A program made the translations under genes and the position numbers. Positions 50,245 to 60,274 of a DNA stretch of 64,000 bases are shown piece by piece; the stretch's first letter is position 1; each line of letters opens with the position of its first letter. The notes beneath the pieces were generated by a model. It saw nothing but the letters and a program-made list of their open reading frames with translations. It did no database searches and was not told where the DNA came from. This DNA is from Hondaea fermentalgiana (lineage: Eukaryota; Sar; Bigyra; Thraustochytrida; Thraustochytriidae): assembly GCA_014084085.1 (NCBI GenBank), contig NPFB01000005.1, positions 458,260 through 522,259 of the forward strand. Direction: 5' to 3'.

Positions 50245-51039
50245 CCTCGTAGTACTCGTGACCACCGATATCGTCTTAGTTCTTCGCACGTGCCGCGTCC
50301 AGGAAGCCCAGTCCGCTTCTCGATATCCTCGCGCAGCGACGACGCTCCTGAGCCGCGCGAGCTGCGCCTTTTTCCCGTCCGCAAAGCCGAGGTCGCGCTG
50401 TCCCCGCGTTTCCTCCGCAACGCCTCGCCTCGCGTCGCCTCGCCTCGCCGCGTCTCGTTCGTGCACGCGCACGTCTCGTTGCGCGAGCCCTTGCACGTTC
50501 GAGATCTGCGCCGCTGCGGATCGCGCGCTGCGCGCAAGTGGGCTATGGCGCGGCCCCAAGTGGAGAAACCGCCGCTTCTCAGTGGGGTATATCTGCGCGC
50601 AAGTGGGCTATGCGCGGCCCTCACTCTGTCGCGTCGCGGCACCTTTGCTGCACGATCTCCACGCGTTCCGAAGCTCGTATACTCCGCGTGATGCTTCTGC
50701 TGCTGCAACAACTGGGTCGCGCCTTTCCGACGGCCGAGGCCTGACCGCACGAGCTGCCCTGCCAGGTCGGCGCTTTCTCAGCCTCGTGCATCGCAGGATG
50801 CGCCCGGGACCGAGGACCAGCTCGCGCCGCCTTCGAGGGTCTCTCATAAGCTTGGTTGATGACGACCCAGTCAGGCATCGTCGCCGGCCGAGACACCGCG
50901 CCTGACCGGACCCGCGGCGGCGCAGCTTGGTCGCGACGCGAGGTCCCTCTCGTGCCCGTCGTCTGCGCGTCTCGCCCTCGTCCGCGAGCGCGGCTCGGGC
51001 CTGAACGGCGAGTGGTCTCGTCCGAGGAAGAACAAGAAG
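50245..51039. other. Divergent promoter region, acyltransferase / ABCG transporter
   Basis: A 795-bp, GC-rich spacer containing a direct repeat of about 28 bp (50529-50557 and 50594-50620). No supported gene; several Arg/Ala/Ser-coding frames look like chance. Confidence 0.5.
50529..50620. repeat. Direct repeat, two copies of about 28 bp, 65 bp apart
   Basis: Copy 1 (50529-50557) and copy 2 (50594-50620) both read TGCGCGCAAGTGGGCTATG and continue GCGCGGCCC, differing by a single extra G. Being in a divergent promoter they could be a duplicated regulatory site. Confidence 0.7.
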
Positions 51040-53001
51040 ATGACGCTCGAGTCGCACCTGCTCGAGGAGCAGGACACGGCTCTCCAGGACTTTGCAGCGG
51101 CAGCAGACCAAGGCGACGTGGAGGCCAACGCGGAGGTGGCGCGCGCGGCAGTATCGCCAGACCGATCAGCAGCAGGAGGAGTCCATGTGTGCGTGGAGAC
51201 GCGGAACCTGAGCTACTTTGTCGGTTCCGGCACGTCGCGCAAGCAAATCTTGCACGACGTTAACGTGTGCTTCCGGCCGGGCGAGCTGACTGCCATCATC
51301 GGGCCCAGTGGCAGCGGCAAGACGACAACCATTTCGATCCTCTTGGGCAATGCAGCAGGCGAGACGCGCGGCCGCGTTCTGGTCAACGGCATTGACGGTC
51401 CACCGCCGCATTTCAAGAGCGTGGCCAAACTGGTCCCGCAAGAAGATGTCCTTCTCGCCTCGCTCACAGTTCGTGAGACGTTGTACTACCAAAGTGAGCT
51501 CGTGCTTCCAGAAGTATGGTCACAGGAGATGCGCCAGGCTCGCGTGAACGAGGTTGTTGAGGCACTTTCGCTCCAAGAGTGTCTCGATGTACGCATTGGC
51601 ACCGTTGACGAGCGAGGCGTTTCGGGCGGGCAGCGTAAGCGCGTATCCATCGCTATGGACTTGCTGTCCAATCCAGCAACACTTTTTGTCGACGAACCCA
51701 CGAGCGGTCTCGACAGCAAGACTGCCGAAGACGTGGTGCGCATTCTCTCTGGGCTGGCCAAGGAGGGCGGCCGGCGCACGATTGTCTGCACAATTCATCA
51801 GCCAAGCTATCGGATCTTTTCACTCTTTGACCAGCTCGTACTGCTCGCGAGCGGCCGTGTCGCATACCGCGGTCCCATCAAAGATGTCGAGGCTTTCTTT
51901 GAGCACATGGGTCTCCCAACGCCCGCACGAGAGAACCCCGCGGATCACTACATGCGTATCTTGCAAGATGAGACGCACCAGACATCTCTGACGACCGAGT
52001 TTGCCAAGCGAGACAAAACCAACGAGAGCGAGCCGGCACTTCCGCCCATGACGACGGCAACTGCTGAAGCTCTGCTCGTTGCGTCGGCGTCATCTTCAGA
52101 AGGCGACGAACCCGGCATCGCACTCCGCGGTATCGCACGGTACCCGACCTCATTCCGTAAACAGCTTTGGGTGCTCTTTCGCCGCGCTGCCTATGACTCG
52201 CTCAAGGACCGCAACAAGTTCGCGCGCACAGTAACCCTCAAAACTGCAGTGGGCCTCCTCGTTGGCTGGGTTTGGTGGCAAGCAGGCAATCCTGCACGTG
52301 TGGACAAGATCTTTCCACTCGAGGGTGCCTGCCTCATGCTGATTCTCAACAGCACGATCGACACGATTGCTTCGACAATTATTGTTTTCCCCACGCAGCG
52401 TAGCCTGATGAATCGCGAGTACAAGAATGGAGTGTATCGTCTCATGTCCTTTTACCTCGGTCTCATCATGTCCATGTGCGTGCTTTCCATTGTGCATGTT
52501 ACAGTCATGACTGTCCCGATTTACTTTATGGTGGGGTTTCAGCCCAAGGTCGACAAATTCTTCATCTTCGCAACGATTTTACTTCTCATGACAATGATGG
52601 GCAATGTGCTCGGCGTCATTGTTGGTGCAATTAGCAAGGACTTGGTGGAAGCTCAGAACGCCCTGGCTCCGATGTTAGCTCCCATGGTGATCAGTGCAGG
52701 ATATGTGATTCCGTACAAGCAGCTCAACAAGCCGCTTCGTGCAGTGTATCACATTAGTTTTTTTCAGTTTGGTCTGTCGGCGCTGCAACTCAACGAGTTC
52801 AAAGATTTGCCCATCGAATTCAAGGTCTATGGATACGATATTCCGCTCACAGGCAACTTCATTCTCAAGAACTTTCTCAGTCTCGACCCCGAAACGCATC
52901 ATGTCCAGGACTACCTTTTGCGTTTGGTCGCTGCTAACATTGTCATCATGACGATAGGATATTTTGTTGTGCGTCGTCGTCTCAAGCAGCGGACAGGATG
53001 A
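51040..53001 (+). CDS. ABC transporter, ABCG (White/WBC) half-transporter
   Basis: A 653-residue half-transporter with the reverse ABCG order (nucleotide-binding domain, then membrane domain); it would work as a dimer to move lipids, sterols or xenobiotics. Walker A GPSGSGKTT lies at about 88-96, the signature VSGGQRKRVSIA at about 192, Walker B with LFVDEPTSGLDS at about 217-228, and the H-loop His in TIHQPS at about 253. Six hydrophobic segments fill about 395-645, including VGLLVGWVWW and the NVLGVIVGAIS region. Length is normal for ABCG. ATG 51040 is the first in frame near the domain. Substrate is unknown. Confidence 0.93.
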   Translation: MTLESHLLEEQDTALQDFAAAADQGDVEANAEVARAAVSPDRSAAGGVHVCVETRNLSYFVGSGTSRKQILHDVNVCFRPGELTAIIGPSGSGKTTTISILLGNAAGETRGRVLVNGIDGPPPHFKSVAKLVPQEDVLLASLTVRETLYYQSELVLPEVWSQEMRQARVNEVVEALSLQECLDVRIGTVDERGVSGGQRKRVSIAMDLLSNPATLFVDEPTSGLDSKTAEDVVRILSGLAKEGGRRTIVCTIHQPSYRIFSLFDQLVLLASGRVAYRGPIKDVEAFFEHMGLPTPARENPADHYMRILQDETHQTSLTTEFAKRDKTNESEPALPPMTTATAEALLVASASSSEGDEPGIALRGIARYPTSFRKQLWVLFRRAAYDSLKDRNKFARTVTLKTAVGLLVGWVWWQAGNPARVDKIFPLEGACLMLILNSTIDTIASTIIVFPTQRSLMNREYKNGVYRLMSFYLGLIMSMCVLSIVHVTVMTVPIYFMVGFQPKVDKFFIFATILLLMTMMGNVLGVIVGAISKDLVEAQNALAPMLAPMVISAGYVIPYKQLNKPLRAVYHISFFQFGLSALQLNEFKDLPIEFKVYGYDIPLTGNFILKNFLSLDPETHHVQDYLLRLVAANIVIMTIGYFVVRRRLKQRTG

Positions 53002-53878
53002 TAATGTTGCATTGATGCAATGTCATCGTCTCTGTTCTCAAAGGGGAAGTCATTTTGTTTTACCTAGGCCTGGTCTTGAACTCAGATTTATACCATGATT
53101 GTAGCTAATAAATGAACAAAGCGTAGCTTGATTTTGGGTGCCGCGAAACAGAAGAAACCGTGTTCCATCAAAGAACGGTCTTCCTTCCTTCTGTTTGTCC
53201 CCAAAGACCGTGGGTTATCTTTTCGAGCATTTTGCAGGCAAGCAACAGCAAATCGAATCGGTCCTTTCGTCATTCTTCACAAATTAAAAATCATTTGCAA
53301 TAAAATGAAATCTCGAAATCTCCGTTCTTTGCGACAGGACTGACAGTCAACCTCCTCGGACGTTTGTCAGCAAACAAATCTACTGTCAATCAGTTCCCCG
53401 CGCTTCATGAAGAAAGAATCAGCAACAAAACAGAATTACAATATCCTATACATACGCTCATGATGACAAGGCAACCAAAAACTCTCTCACAACGACGATC
53501 CTGCTTCAAGCCCCCAGATCCCGCAACTCTTTCTTTCTCTTTTCCTCTTCTGCGCAACCCTTTTTCCACGGGCAGTGCAACTAAGTATCGTAACGGTCAT
53601 GTGCCCTTTTTTGTCCTTTTCTCCTTGGGAGTCATTCCACGGATGGCGCAGTCCGAGTCCGAGTCTACCGAGGCAGGAGGCAGGCAGTTAGACAGACATC
53701 AAAGCAGTGCGAAGCAGCGTGAAGGTGGAGCGCGCGAGTGGGTAAAGTAGTAGTAGTGCTCGCGCTCGCGGCTCGAGGCACCGGCGGGAGCTCGCTTACT
53801 CGCTCGCTTACTTGCTCGCCCACTCGCAAGCAAGCAAGCAAGAAGGGAAACACGCTCGCAAGTAACTAAACAGCCACG
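53002..53878. other. Intergenic region, ABCG / IFT81
   Basis: An 877-bp spacer between co-oriented genes. It is AT-rich in its first half, with GCTC/GCAA micro-repeats at 53791-53842 just before the IFT81 start. No gene is supported. Confidence 0.5.
53791..53842. repeat. Imperfect CTCGCTTA / GCAA micro-repeats upstream of IFT81
   Basis: Several CTCGCTTAC-like units are followed by four GCAA units, ending about 37 nt before the IFT81 ATG; probably in the 5' UTR. Confidence 0.7.
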
Positions 53879-55951
53879 ATGAGCGAAATCAGGTTCATCG
53901 TCGAGCGGCTCAACCAGAAGCCGTTCAATCGCGATTTGACGCTCGTGAGCTTTGACGAGCTTGGCCCTTTTGAGCTGCTCCAGCTGCTCAACAATGTGCT
54001 CGAATACCTTGACCCGCATTTGCACAAGGTCGATCTGCGCGAGGAGAACCAGTCGCGCGAAGGCGCCACTGCATCGCGCATGACTGACTTCTTGCGCATT
54101 CTCAAGTACAAGATCCCGGACAGCAACGTGGAACGCTTCAAGGCTTCTCTTGGCAATGGTGAGCGTAGCACTGTGTACCCAATTTTGCACTACTTGCTCT
54201 CGCGTCTGGAACCCATGAAGACGCGCGCCTATCTCGCGCGCTACCTGGTAAACGTGGAGATTCCTTCCGCATTTCTGCACGATGAGGCAATCCAGGACGT
54301 CTATCAACACTACAAACAGTGCCAGCGCGAGTTCAAGGAGACGCACAAAGCCGTGGAAAACCTGCGGCACAGCACAATGCAGCCTGGCGAGCTCAAGCGT
54401 GAGATTGCGCAGCTTGAGGAGGAAAAAGGTCAGCTCATCGAAAAGATTGCCCAGCTCAAGCGCAAGACAGAGGATATGCCTGGTTTCCAGGAGCTGTACG
54501 ACGTAACGAGCGCGCTGCGACGTGAACAAGAGGACGAGACAAAGCTGCAGGACCAGGGCCGCGAGCAACAGGCTGCGCTCGAGGCGAGTGAGCGACGACT
54601 TGCAGAGCTCCGCCGACGATACGACGAGCTCAGCGCCGCGCAGCGCGACGACGACCCGGACGAACTGCTCAGCCGTCTCGAACGCGAGGTTCACGAGCAG
54701 CGCGAGGCACTCGAGTCCGAACTTCCACGCCAACTTCAAGATGCATACGACCGTCTTGGCGATGTCGAGCGTGGGCTGAGCGAGCCCATTAAGACGCAGA
54801 GCGATGTCGATGACATGGAATCTCGTGTCATCAAGGCTCGGCGGGAGATTGACTCGCTTCAGGAACAAGTCGATCGCTCGCGAAGACTCAATGGCGGTGA
54901 TGACAAACTCAAGATGTTCCGACAGCAGGGCGCCATGATCCAAAAGAAGCTCCAACAAAAGGACAGCGAGCTTGAGGAAGTGCGCGACGAGGCGCAGCGT
55001 CTCGACAAGGAGCTCGCCGATAAGGAAAGGGCTCTTGCCGCGTCTGCAGGTGCCCATCCTGGACGACGCGGCGATTTTCGCCAGTACGCCAACGAGCTCC
55101 GACAAAAGACGCAGGAATACCGTCGCAAGAAGCAGGAACTGGCTGCCCTTCGTGCAGAGACTGTCATTCTAACGCGCACGGAAACAATCTTGCGATCGCG
55201 GGGAGAAAACGTCGAGGAGTTCCTCAAGGCGATGGAGCGCGGCAAAGGCGTCGAGGGCGCCGCGCAGATGGAGCAAGAGCTCGAGGATGTGTCGAAGCGG
55301 GCTGCGGACCTGAACAAGAATAAGAAGATGACACTCGAGGAAATTTCGGAGATTGTGCGCCAGCTCAAGGACACTCTTGCCAAGCGCAAGGCGAAGTTAA
55401 ACCCGCAAATCACCAAGCTGCGCGCTGTTCGTGAAAAATTCAAAGACCTTGAGCATGACTATCTCGACAAAAAAGCTGTTTATGAAAACACGGCTGTCGG
55501 CCTCGAAAGCGAGCGTATCAAGCTCGAAAGTAATTGCAATGCCTTGCAGAGTGAGGCCATTCGCGAAGAGTCTCGCTTTCACTACCTGCACTGCCTCACG
55601 GATATTGCCAATGTACAGCTGAATCGTGTGCAAGACGAGCTTGCCTTCCAGCGAGGAGAAGGACGTTTGTTGCGTGATTTCAAGTCGTACAAAGACTTGT
55701 ATCAGCAAAAGATCCAGCAGCAGGAGCAGCTTTCGAAAGAGCTCCGGAAAAAGCAAAAAGGTCTCAAGGAGAACGCCCCCGTCAACACGGAGCAGCGGCA
55801 AATGTTTGTGGATCTCAAGCGGCTCCTGCACGCAAAGCTTGGTGTCGCCCAGCAGAGTCAGATTCCTGGCGGCTACAGCGACGGTGGAAGTAACGTCCTT
55901 GATCTCAATAACGACTCGGGTGGCGCTAATATCATGACAATCGATCAATAA
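53879..55951 (+). CDS. IFT81: Intraflagellar transport protein IFT81
   Basis: A 690-residue core subunit of the IFT-B complex that, with IFT74, carries tubulin into growing cilia. Residues 1-125 form the calponin-homology-like tubulin-binding domain (starts MSEIRFIVERLNQKPFN; also FDELGPFELLQLLNNVL). The rest is coiled coil (about 135-655), ending in a short disordered tail. Length matches human IFT81 (676 residues). The N terminus aligns at the first Met. Its presence implies that the organism builds a cilium or flagellum at some stage. Confidence 0.95.
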   Translation: MSEIRFIVERLNQKPFNRDLTLVSFDELGPFELLQLLNNVLEYLDPHLHKVDLREENQSREGATASRMTDFLRILKYKIPDSNVERFKASLGNGERSTVYPILHYLLSRLEPMKTRAYLARYLVNVEIPSAFLHDEAIQDVYQHYKQCQREFKETHKAVENLRHSTMQPGELKREIAQLEEEKGQLIEKIAQLKRKTEDMPGFQELYDVTSALRREQEDETKLQDQGREQQAALEASERRLAELRRRYDELSAAQRDDDPDELLSRLEREVHEQREALESELPRQLQDAYDRLGDVERGLSEPIKTQSDVDDMESRVIKARREIDSLQEQVDRSRRLNGGDDKLKMFRQQGAMIQKKLQQKDSELEEVRDEAQRLDKELADKERALAASAGAHPGRRGDFRQYANELRQKTQEYRRKKQELAALRAETVILTRTETILRSRGENVEEFLKAMERGKGVEGAAQMEQELEDVSKRAADLNKNKKMTLEEISEIVRQLKDTLAKRKAKLNPQITKLRAVREKFKDLEHDYLDKKAVYENTAVGLESERIKLESNCNALQSEAIREESRFHYLHCLTDIANVQLNRVQDELAFQRGEGRLLRDFKSYKDLYQQKIQQQEQLSKELRKKQKGLKENAPVNTEQRQMFVDLKRLLHAKLGVAQQSQIPGGYSDGGSNVLDLNNDSGGANIMTIDQ

Positions 55952-56093
55952 AAGAACATGTTTGATGGCCCCCCCTGTTTGTTGCGCATGTCGCTTGTGA
56001 GCGGTTCTGTTTGAGCGCGACTTTCGTTCACATTTGACCTCGTGTGCTTTTGTTTGCTTTGCTCGATTGAGCCATGACGCTCCACATTACACG

Positions 56094-57119
56094 TTATCGT
56101 CCACGGCCTGACTCCAATCCCGCCCCGCTGGCGCCTTCGACGCGCTCGGCCGGCACCGCGGTAGAAATGGACGTACTGACACCAGCGAAAGCATCAGGTC
56201 GAGCGCGGCCCAAGCGGCGATCAAAGCCAATGGTGCGTAAGACCGCCAGCGTCAGCCATTCGGCAAAGACGAAGATCTGCAATGATCGAGGCAAAAATGT
56301 TGTTGGCGCGTGCTGAACGGGGGCTGTCACGATGGAAAGTACCAAGCATACAGGAAAGGTGACGCAGTAGATTCCGTAGCCGAGATAGGCAGGAATGAAG
56401 GTGACGAGGAGGGCGCATGGTAAACCAAAGCCCGCCATGAATGGCCAGCAAGATTGGAACATGCGAAGACGCTTGCGGAAATCCCACCCTTGATGCTTCC
56501 ATTTGAGATCATAACAGTAGAACGAAGCTGTCCATGCCGTGTACACGAGCGAGGTGGGAAGACCAATGACCGGAACGTAGTAGACTAAGAAACTAAAGAG
56601 TGTAACCCACGCCATGAGAATGTAGTTGTAGATGCTGTCGCGCAGGTTCTCGGCCATGCTTTCGCCACCCTTGATTTTGCCAAACTCCAGCAGGAAAACT
56701 TGCTTGCCAATGTCGAGATTCCATGCCGCATTAAGAAGCAGAGAGAGTGCGTACATGGGAATGAGCCAGAGGAATTGAAAGGCATGTTCCGAGGTCTGTG
56801 TTACAATTTCTTGGGCAGATTTCCAGACATCCTCATTTGCTTCGCTACCCTCGAGCAGGTCGCGCAAGGTATCGCGCAGATTGACGAGGAGTGGTGTCAG
56901 GACAAAGTTGTACGCCAAAAGACTGCCCAAGAAAATTGTCCCATTCATGACGAAGCACTGCTGCGTCGAGATGCTCGTGGTTTGGATTGTTGCGATATAG
57001 TGTAACGACCGTGGCCAGTTCACTGCGGATTTAAAGCCCAGCACGAGCGCGCCCCAGGCCGAGGGCCGTGTTTTGGTCGTGCGGCTTGTGCTTGGTGCCT
57101 CGGTCTCTGTCGTAGCCAT
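56094..57119 (-). CDS. EI24 / etoposide-induced 2.4 homolog, ER membrane protein
   Basis: A 341-residue multi-pass membrane protein of the EI24 family, known in animals to sit in the ER and act in autophagy and stress responses. About six hydrophobic segments are visible (near 65, 110, 165, 185, 240 and 270). The family-like order is an N-terminal GFKSAVNW segment, FLWLIPMYALSLLLNAAWN, and later YDLKWKHQGWDFRKRL. The start is ATG 57119 (MATTETEAP); the open frame continues to 57278 with an unrelated Arg-rich stretch. The C-terminal 40 residues are Ala/Gly/Arg-rich and not conserved. Confidence 0.85.
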   Translation of the reverse strand: MATTETEAPSTSRTTKTRPSAWGALVLGFKSAVNWPRSLHYIATIQTTSISTQQCFVMNGTIFLGSLLAYNFVLTPLLVNLRDTLRDLLEGSEANEDVWKSAQEIVTQTSEHAFQFLWLIPMYALSLLLNAAWNLDIGKQVFLLEFGKIKGGESMAENLRDSIYNYILMAWVTLFSFLVYYVPVIGLPTSLVYTAWTASFYCYDLKWKHQGWDFRKRLRMFQSCWPFMAGFGLPCALLVTFIPAYLGYGIYCVTFPVCLVLSIVTAPVQHAPTTFLPRSLQIFVFAEWLTLAVLRTIGFDRRLGRARPDAFAGVSTSISTAVPAERVEGASGAGLESGRGR

Positions 57120-57656
57120 CTTGACGGGTTGCTGCTCTTCTGCGTTTCTGGTGACGATGGGCCAAAGCGCCACGAGAAAGGTGCGAGAGCACGTCCCCGG
57201 GGCTAGCACCAGCTGTTGGCGGGCGTAACTGGAGGCGCGTGCGAGGCCGCAGGCTGGCTCGCTTGCTCTCGCACGCAAAGCATTTTTGATGAAATTTCCC
57301 TTTTCACTGCTTGCTGCTGATGTTAGGATTAGTCCTACTTGTTAGCAACAAAAACACGTTGAAAAAAAGTACGAGCTACATACAATCTTGCAAGCGCGCG
57401 CGCGCACGCGTGCGTGCCGTGTATGCGTACGTGGTAGAGGAAGATAAGGTAAAGGAGAGGATAGAAGAAAGCAATAAATTGAATGTAGAAGACTTGAGCA
57501 AAGAAGAATACGATGAAAAAGTGAGAATGAAGAAATCTTCATGCAAAGATGGCTCGGTAGGCTGATGACGCCAAAACGTAAGGCTTTCCCGCCGACGGTG
57601 TACAACGACGTTGTGGCGAAGCGTCTCGCGCTCGGAGTCAATGCCATCGTGCGATT
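57120..57656. other. Spacer, EI24 start / thioesterase end
   Basis: A 537-bp spacer with an alternating GC/AC tract at about 57388-57415 and an AG-rich segment at 57430-57530. Both flanking genes are on the minus strand. Nothing else is seen. Confidence 0.5.
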
Positions 57657-58187
57657 TTACATCTTGGCCTTGGAGGCCTTCTTCTTGTCGGCCTTGGAGG
57701 GAAGCTTAACAAGCGAGATGGTGGTGGAGCTCGTGACGAGCAGTGTACCTGTCTCGGAGCCGAGGCGAAGCTCGGCTTCGAGAAATGCAATCGATCGGCC
57801 GAACTTGATGACTTTGGCAACACCGATAAGATCCTTGTTCGGAGGCACGGGTTTAAGGAAGGTAGTCTTTTGCTCAAGACTTGCGACGGTATTCGTGAGT
57901 TGCGAATAGATGACAACCATTTGCGCTGTCACTGCATCGAGCATGGCCGAGGCAAATCCTCCTTGGATCTGTGCGTGCGGACCAGGCTTGCCATTGCACA
58001 TGGCGTCGGACCCACGGAACTTCATAATGAGGCGTCCGTTCTCGCGATCAAAGCTGATGATCTTGTCGTCGCCATCGCCTCCGCTCAGCGTGGAGACAGA
58101 AGGGTTCTTGCCCTTGCCAAAGGAGGAGTTGAGAAGCTGCACGATGCGCTCGTCCGACGGCGGCGCGTCGTTCTGGCTGCTCGCCAT
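57657..58187 (-). CDS. Hotdog-fold acyl-CoA thioesterase (PaaI/4HBT-like)
   Basis: A 176-residue single hotdog domain of the PaaI/acyl-CoA thioesterase 13 type, predicted to hydrolyse acyl-CoA thioesters. The central helix IQGGFASAMLDAVTAQ (about 94-109) holds the usual HGG-like (here QGG) and Asp positions, followed by strands TTFLKPVPP and AFLEAELR. The start is ATG 58187. The frame is open to 58523 but the extra part is Arg/Ser-rich. The tail is Lys-rich and ends Ala-Lys-Met, not a clear peroxisomal signal. Substrate is unknown. Confidence 0.85.
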   Translation of the reverse strand: MASSQNDAPPSDERIVQLLNSSFGKGKNPSVSTLSGGDGDDKIISFDRENGRLIMKFRGSDAMCNGKPGPHAQIQGGFASAMLDAVTAQMVVIYSQLTNTVASLEQKTTFLKPVPPNKDLIGVAKVIKFGRSIAFLEAELRLGSETGTLLVTSSTTISLVKLPSKADKKKASKAKM

Positions 58188-58438
58188 CTTGTCTCGACTT
58201 GACCCGACTCGATGTACTCTCGCTGCAATCTCACGATCGGTGCGCGTGCTTCGCGACGAACGCGCGCGCGCGGGGGGAGAGCGAGGGTACAGGCGAGGGA
58301 AACGAGGACGCAATGGCGAGTGCTCCTGCCTCAGCGCCGTTGTCACGATCGCACCGACCCTTGGCGTGCGTGTATCGCGTTTGCTTTGGAGTTTGATAGT
58401 TCTTCTCGCTGGTCGGACGGAGAGAAAGTAGGGGACAT

Positions 58439-59797
58439 TCAGCTTGACTTGACGAGCCACAAAGAGGCGATAGTAGTGAAGACTATGGCAAGAAGCGAGA
58501 TTGCCCAGGGTGAAGAACTCCACGGCTCATCCTCGACCAACTTTGAGCGCTGGACTTGAGCCCATTTTCGCATAATGAGTTCGCCAAAGGTTGAAGCTTG
58601 AAGTAGGGCGTTCTTTTGACCAGGTTGACTTTGGTCCTGCAGCAGCGAAACGCGACCACGCATTTCATCGTACGATGCATCCCTGCCGACGCCATCGTGC
58701 TCAGGAACAGGAGCGTCGAAATTCGGAAAAGCGAAAAATACAAAGGAATACCGTTCGCGCTCGCTCAATGCCACTCGATGTAGAGGTGAACGAATGGCAA
58801 AGCGCGATGAGAGCGCCAGGAAATCGCCAACGTTGAGCAGAAACGTCAGAGATGCGGTGTCTTGTTCGTCCTGATCGTTCGGCTTGATGCCATCTTGTTC
58901 CTTGTCACGTTGATCTTCAGGACGCACGCGAACCCATTCCTCGCCACTGTAAAAGTGTAGCGCATCGAGTGCATGCTGGTCTTCAATGAGGATGAGCGTG
59001 AGCAGACCCCAGTCGGTGTGAGGAGAGCTCCCAATGCATTGAGCGCTTTCATTGCAACCAAGTTCTCCATACGAGCTAGAAGCGTTGCCAAAATAGTGAA
59101 AGATGCGGAGCAGGGAGATGGTCTCGGCGCGAGCGCAATTTTGTGCAAGGTCCTCGAGACCTGGGAGATGCACCAGCGTACTTTTTACAAATGCATGCGT
59201 AGCATCAACAAAAACGGAGAAAAGTTCTTGAAGCACATGGCGATCCTCGTGCTGCGCGGATAGCGTACTTGGCCAGAGATTGTGGCCTTCCAGCCCATTT
59301 TCAGGTTGAATATTGGTTGCGTTTTCCCAAGCGTAGCCCATCGAGAACGCTTCTTTGACCTCGGTGGCATGGCTTCCAGACTCACCGCCAAGCGGAACGA
59401 ATCCACGAGTAAAACCTTGCTTGTTCACCTGAAGACTGGCCTTTTCCTGCGCGGAGACCTGGCCAAAAAGTCGCGTTGCAGCAGCAAAGCTACGCGGGCC
59501 GAGTCCACGTGGCACACCGTGTACACGAATAAAGGTTGCGCCGACATCTGCGAGAGCTTCGCGAACTTTGCGCCCAACTTGCCGCTGGTGCTCCGAGTGA
59601 GGCTGCTGGTGCGCATCGTCGTCGTTCTCGCCTGCGGGACTTTGCGCGGCACTTGCATCTTGGTGCAAGAAGATCTCTACCGTCGGAAGCGTCTTTCGCA
59701 CGGGCTGACTCGCTTGCAGCGTCTGGGCGCCTTCGGGTAGCAGAATTGCTGCAAGCGTCGCCAGCGCCGTCAGCACTCCGCGCAGAACTCTCGCCAT
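58439..59797 (-). CDS. 2-oxoglutarate/Fe(II) oxygenase, isopenicillin-N-synthase-like, membrane-linked
   Basis: A 452-residue member of the isopenicillin N synthase/flavonol synthase group of non-heme iron oxygenases. The iron ligands are His260 and Asp262 (HTDWG) and His340 (SPLHRV), and the 2-oxoglutarate-binding R-x-S is Arg349-Tyr-Ser351. The N-terminal half shows the family's FIRVHGVP and FTRGFVPLG patterns. An N-terminal signal peptide (about 1-27) and a C-terminal hydrophobic helix (about 430-448) suggest a lumenal enzyme held to the endomembrane, unusual for this mostly cytosolic family. The start at 59797 is fixed by the signal peptide. Substrate cannot be predicted. Confidence 0.85.
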   Translation of the reverse strand: MARVLRGVLTALATLAAILLPEGAQTLQASQPVRKTLPTVEIFLHQDASAAQSPAGENDDDAHQQPHSEHQRQVGRKVREALADVGATFIRVHGVPRGLGPRSFAAATRLFGQVSAQEKASLQVNKQGFTRGFVPLGGESGSHATEVKEAFSMGYAWENATNIQPENGLEGHNLWPSTLSAQHEDRHVLQELFSVFVDATHAFVKSTLVHLPGLEDLAQNCARAETISLLRIFHYFGNASSSYGELGCNESAQCIGSSPHTDWGLLTLILIEDQHALDALHFYSGEEWVRVRPEDQRDKEQDGIKPNDQDEQDTASLTFLLNVGDFLALSSRFAIRSPLHRVALSERERYSFVFFAFPNFDAPVPEHDGVGRDASYDEMRGRVSLLQDQSQPGQKNALLQASTFGELIMRKWAQVQRSKLVEDEPWSSSPWAISLLAIVFTTIASLWLVKSS

Positions 59798-60274
59798 CGT
59801 GCAAAGTTGTTCTGCCGCTCCGCACGGCTCAGCTTTTATAAGTTTGCACTAGGCCTGGATCTGGTAGTATTACGATGAACCAATGACGAATGCGCTCCGA
59901 CGGACGTGATGACTTGGACGCACGGTACAAGGCGGACTTCAAGATGGGCAGCTCGGCATAAGGCTCATGAAATGATGAAGTCTCTTGGAGTCCAAAATCA
60001 GCAATTGTAAGGTCAGACGAGATCAAGTTGAGCGCGAATTCCTCAACAAAGAGAAAGGAAACCAAGGTCCAAACGATCTTGCATTACGAACATTTCGAAG
60101 TAAGGAAAAGATGAATGAGAATGAGCCTACAGTATAAGACGCATCATCAGCACGCAATCCACTTCAGATATCGTTGCTGCCAAGGAAGAAAGGAAATTTG
60201 AAAAAAAGAAAAAGAAGAAAGGGAAAACAAGTAAGTCATAGCATAGCATTCACTTCAGATGTTTGATAGAAAAC
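59798..60274. other. Spacer, oxygenase start / GT61 end
   Basis: A 477-bp spacer between minus-strand genes, AT-rich near 60040-60240 with an A-rich run at 60198-60215. Nothing else is seen. Confidence 0.5.
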
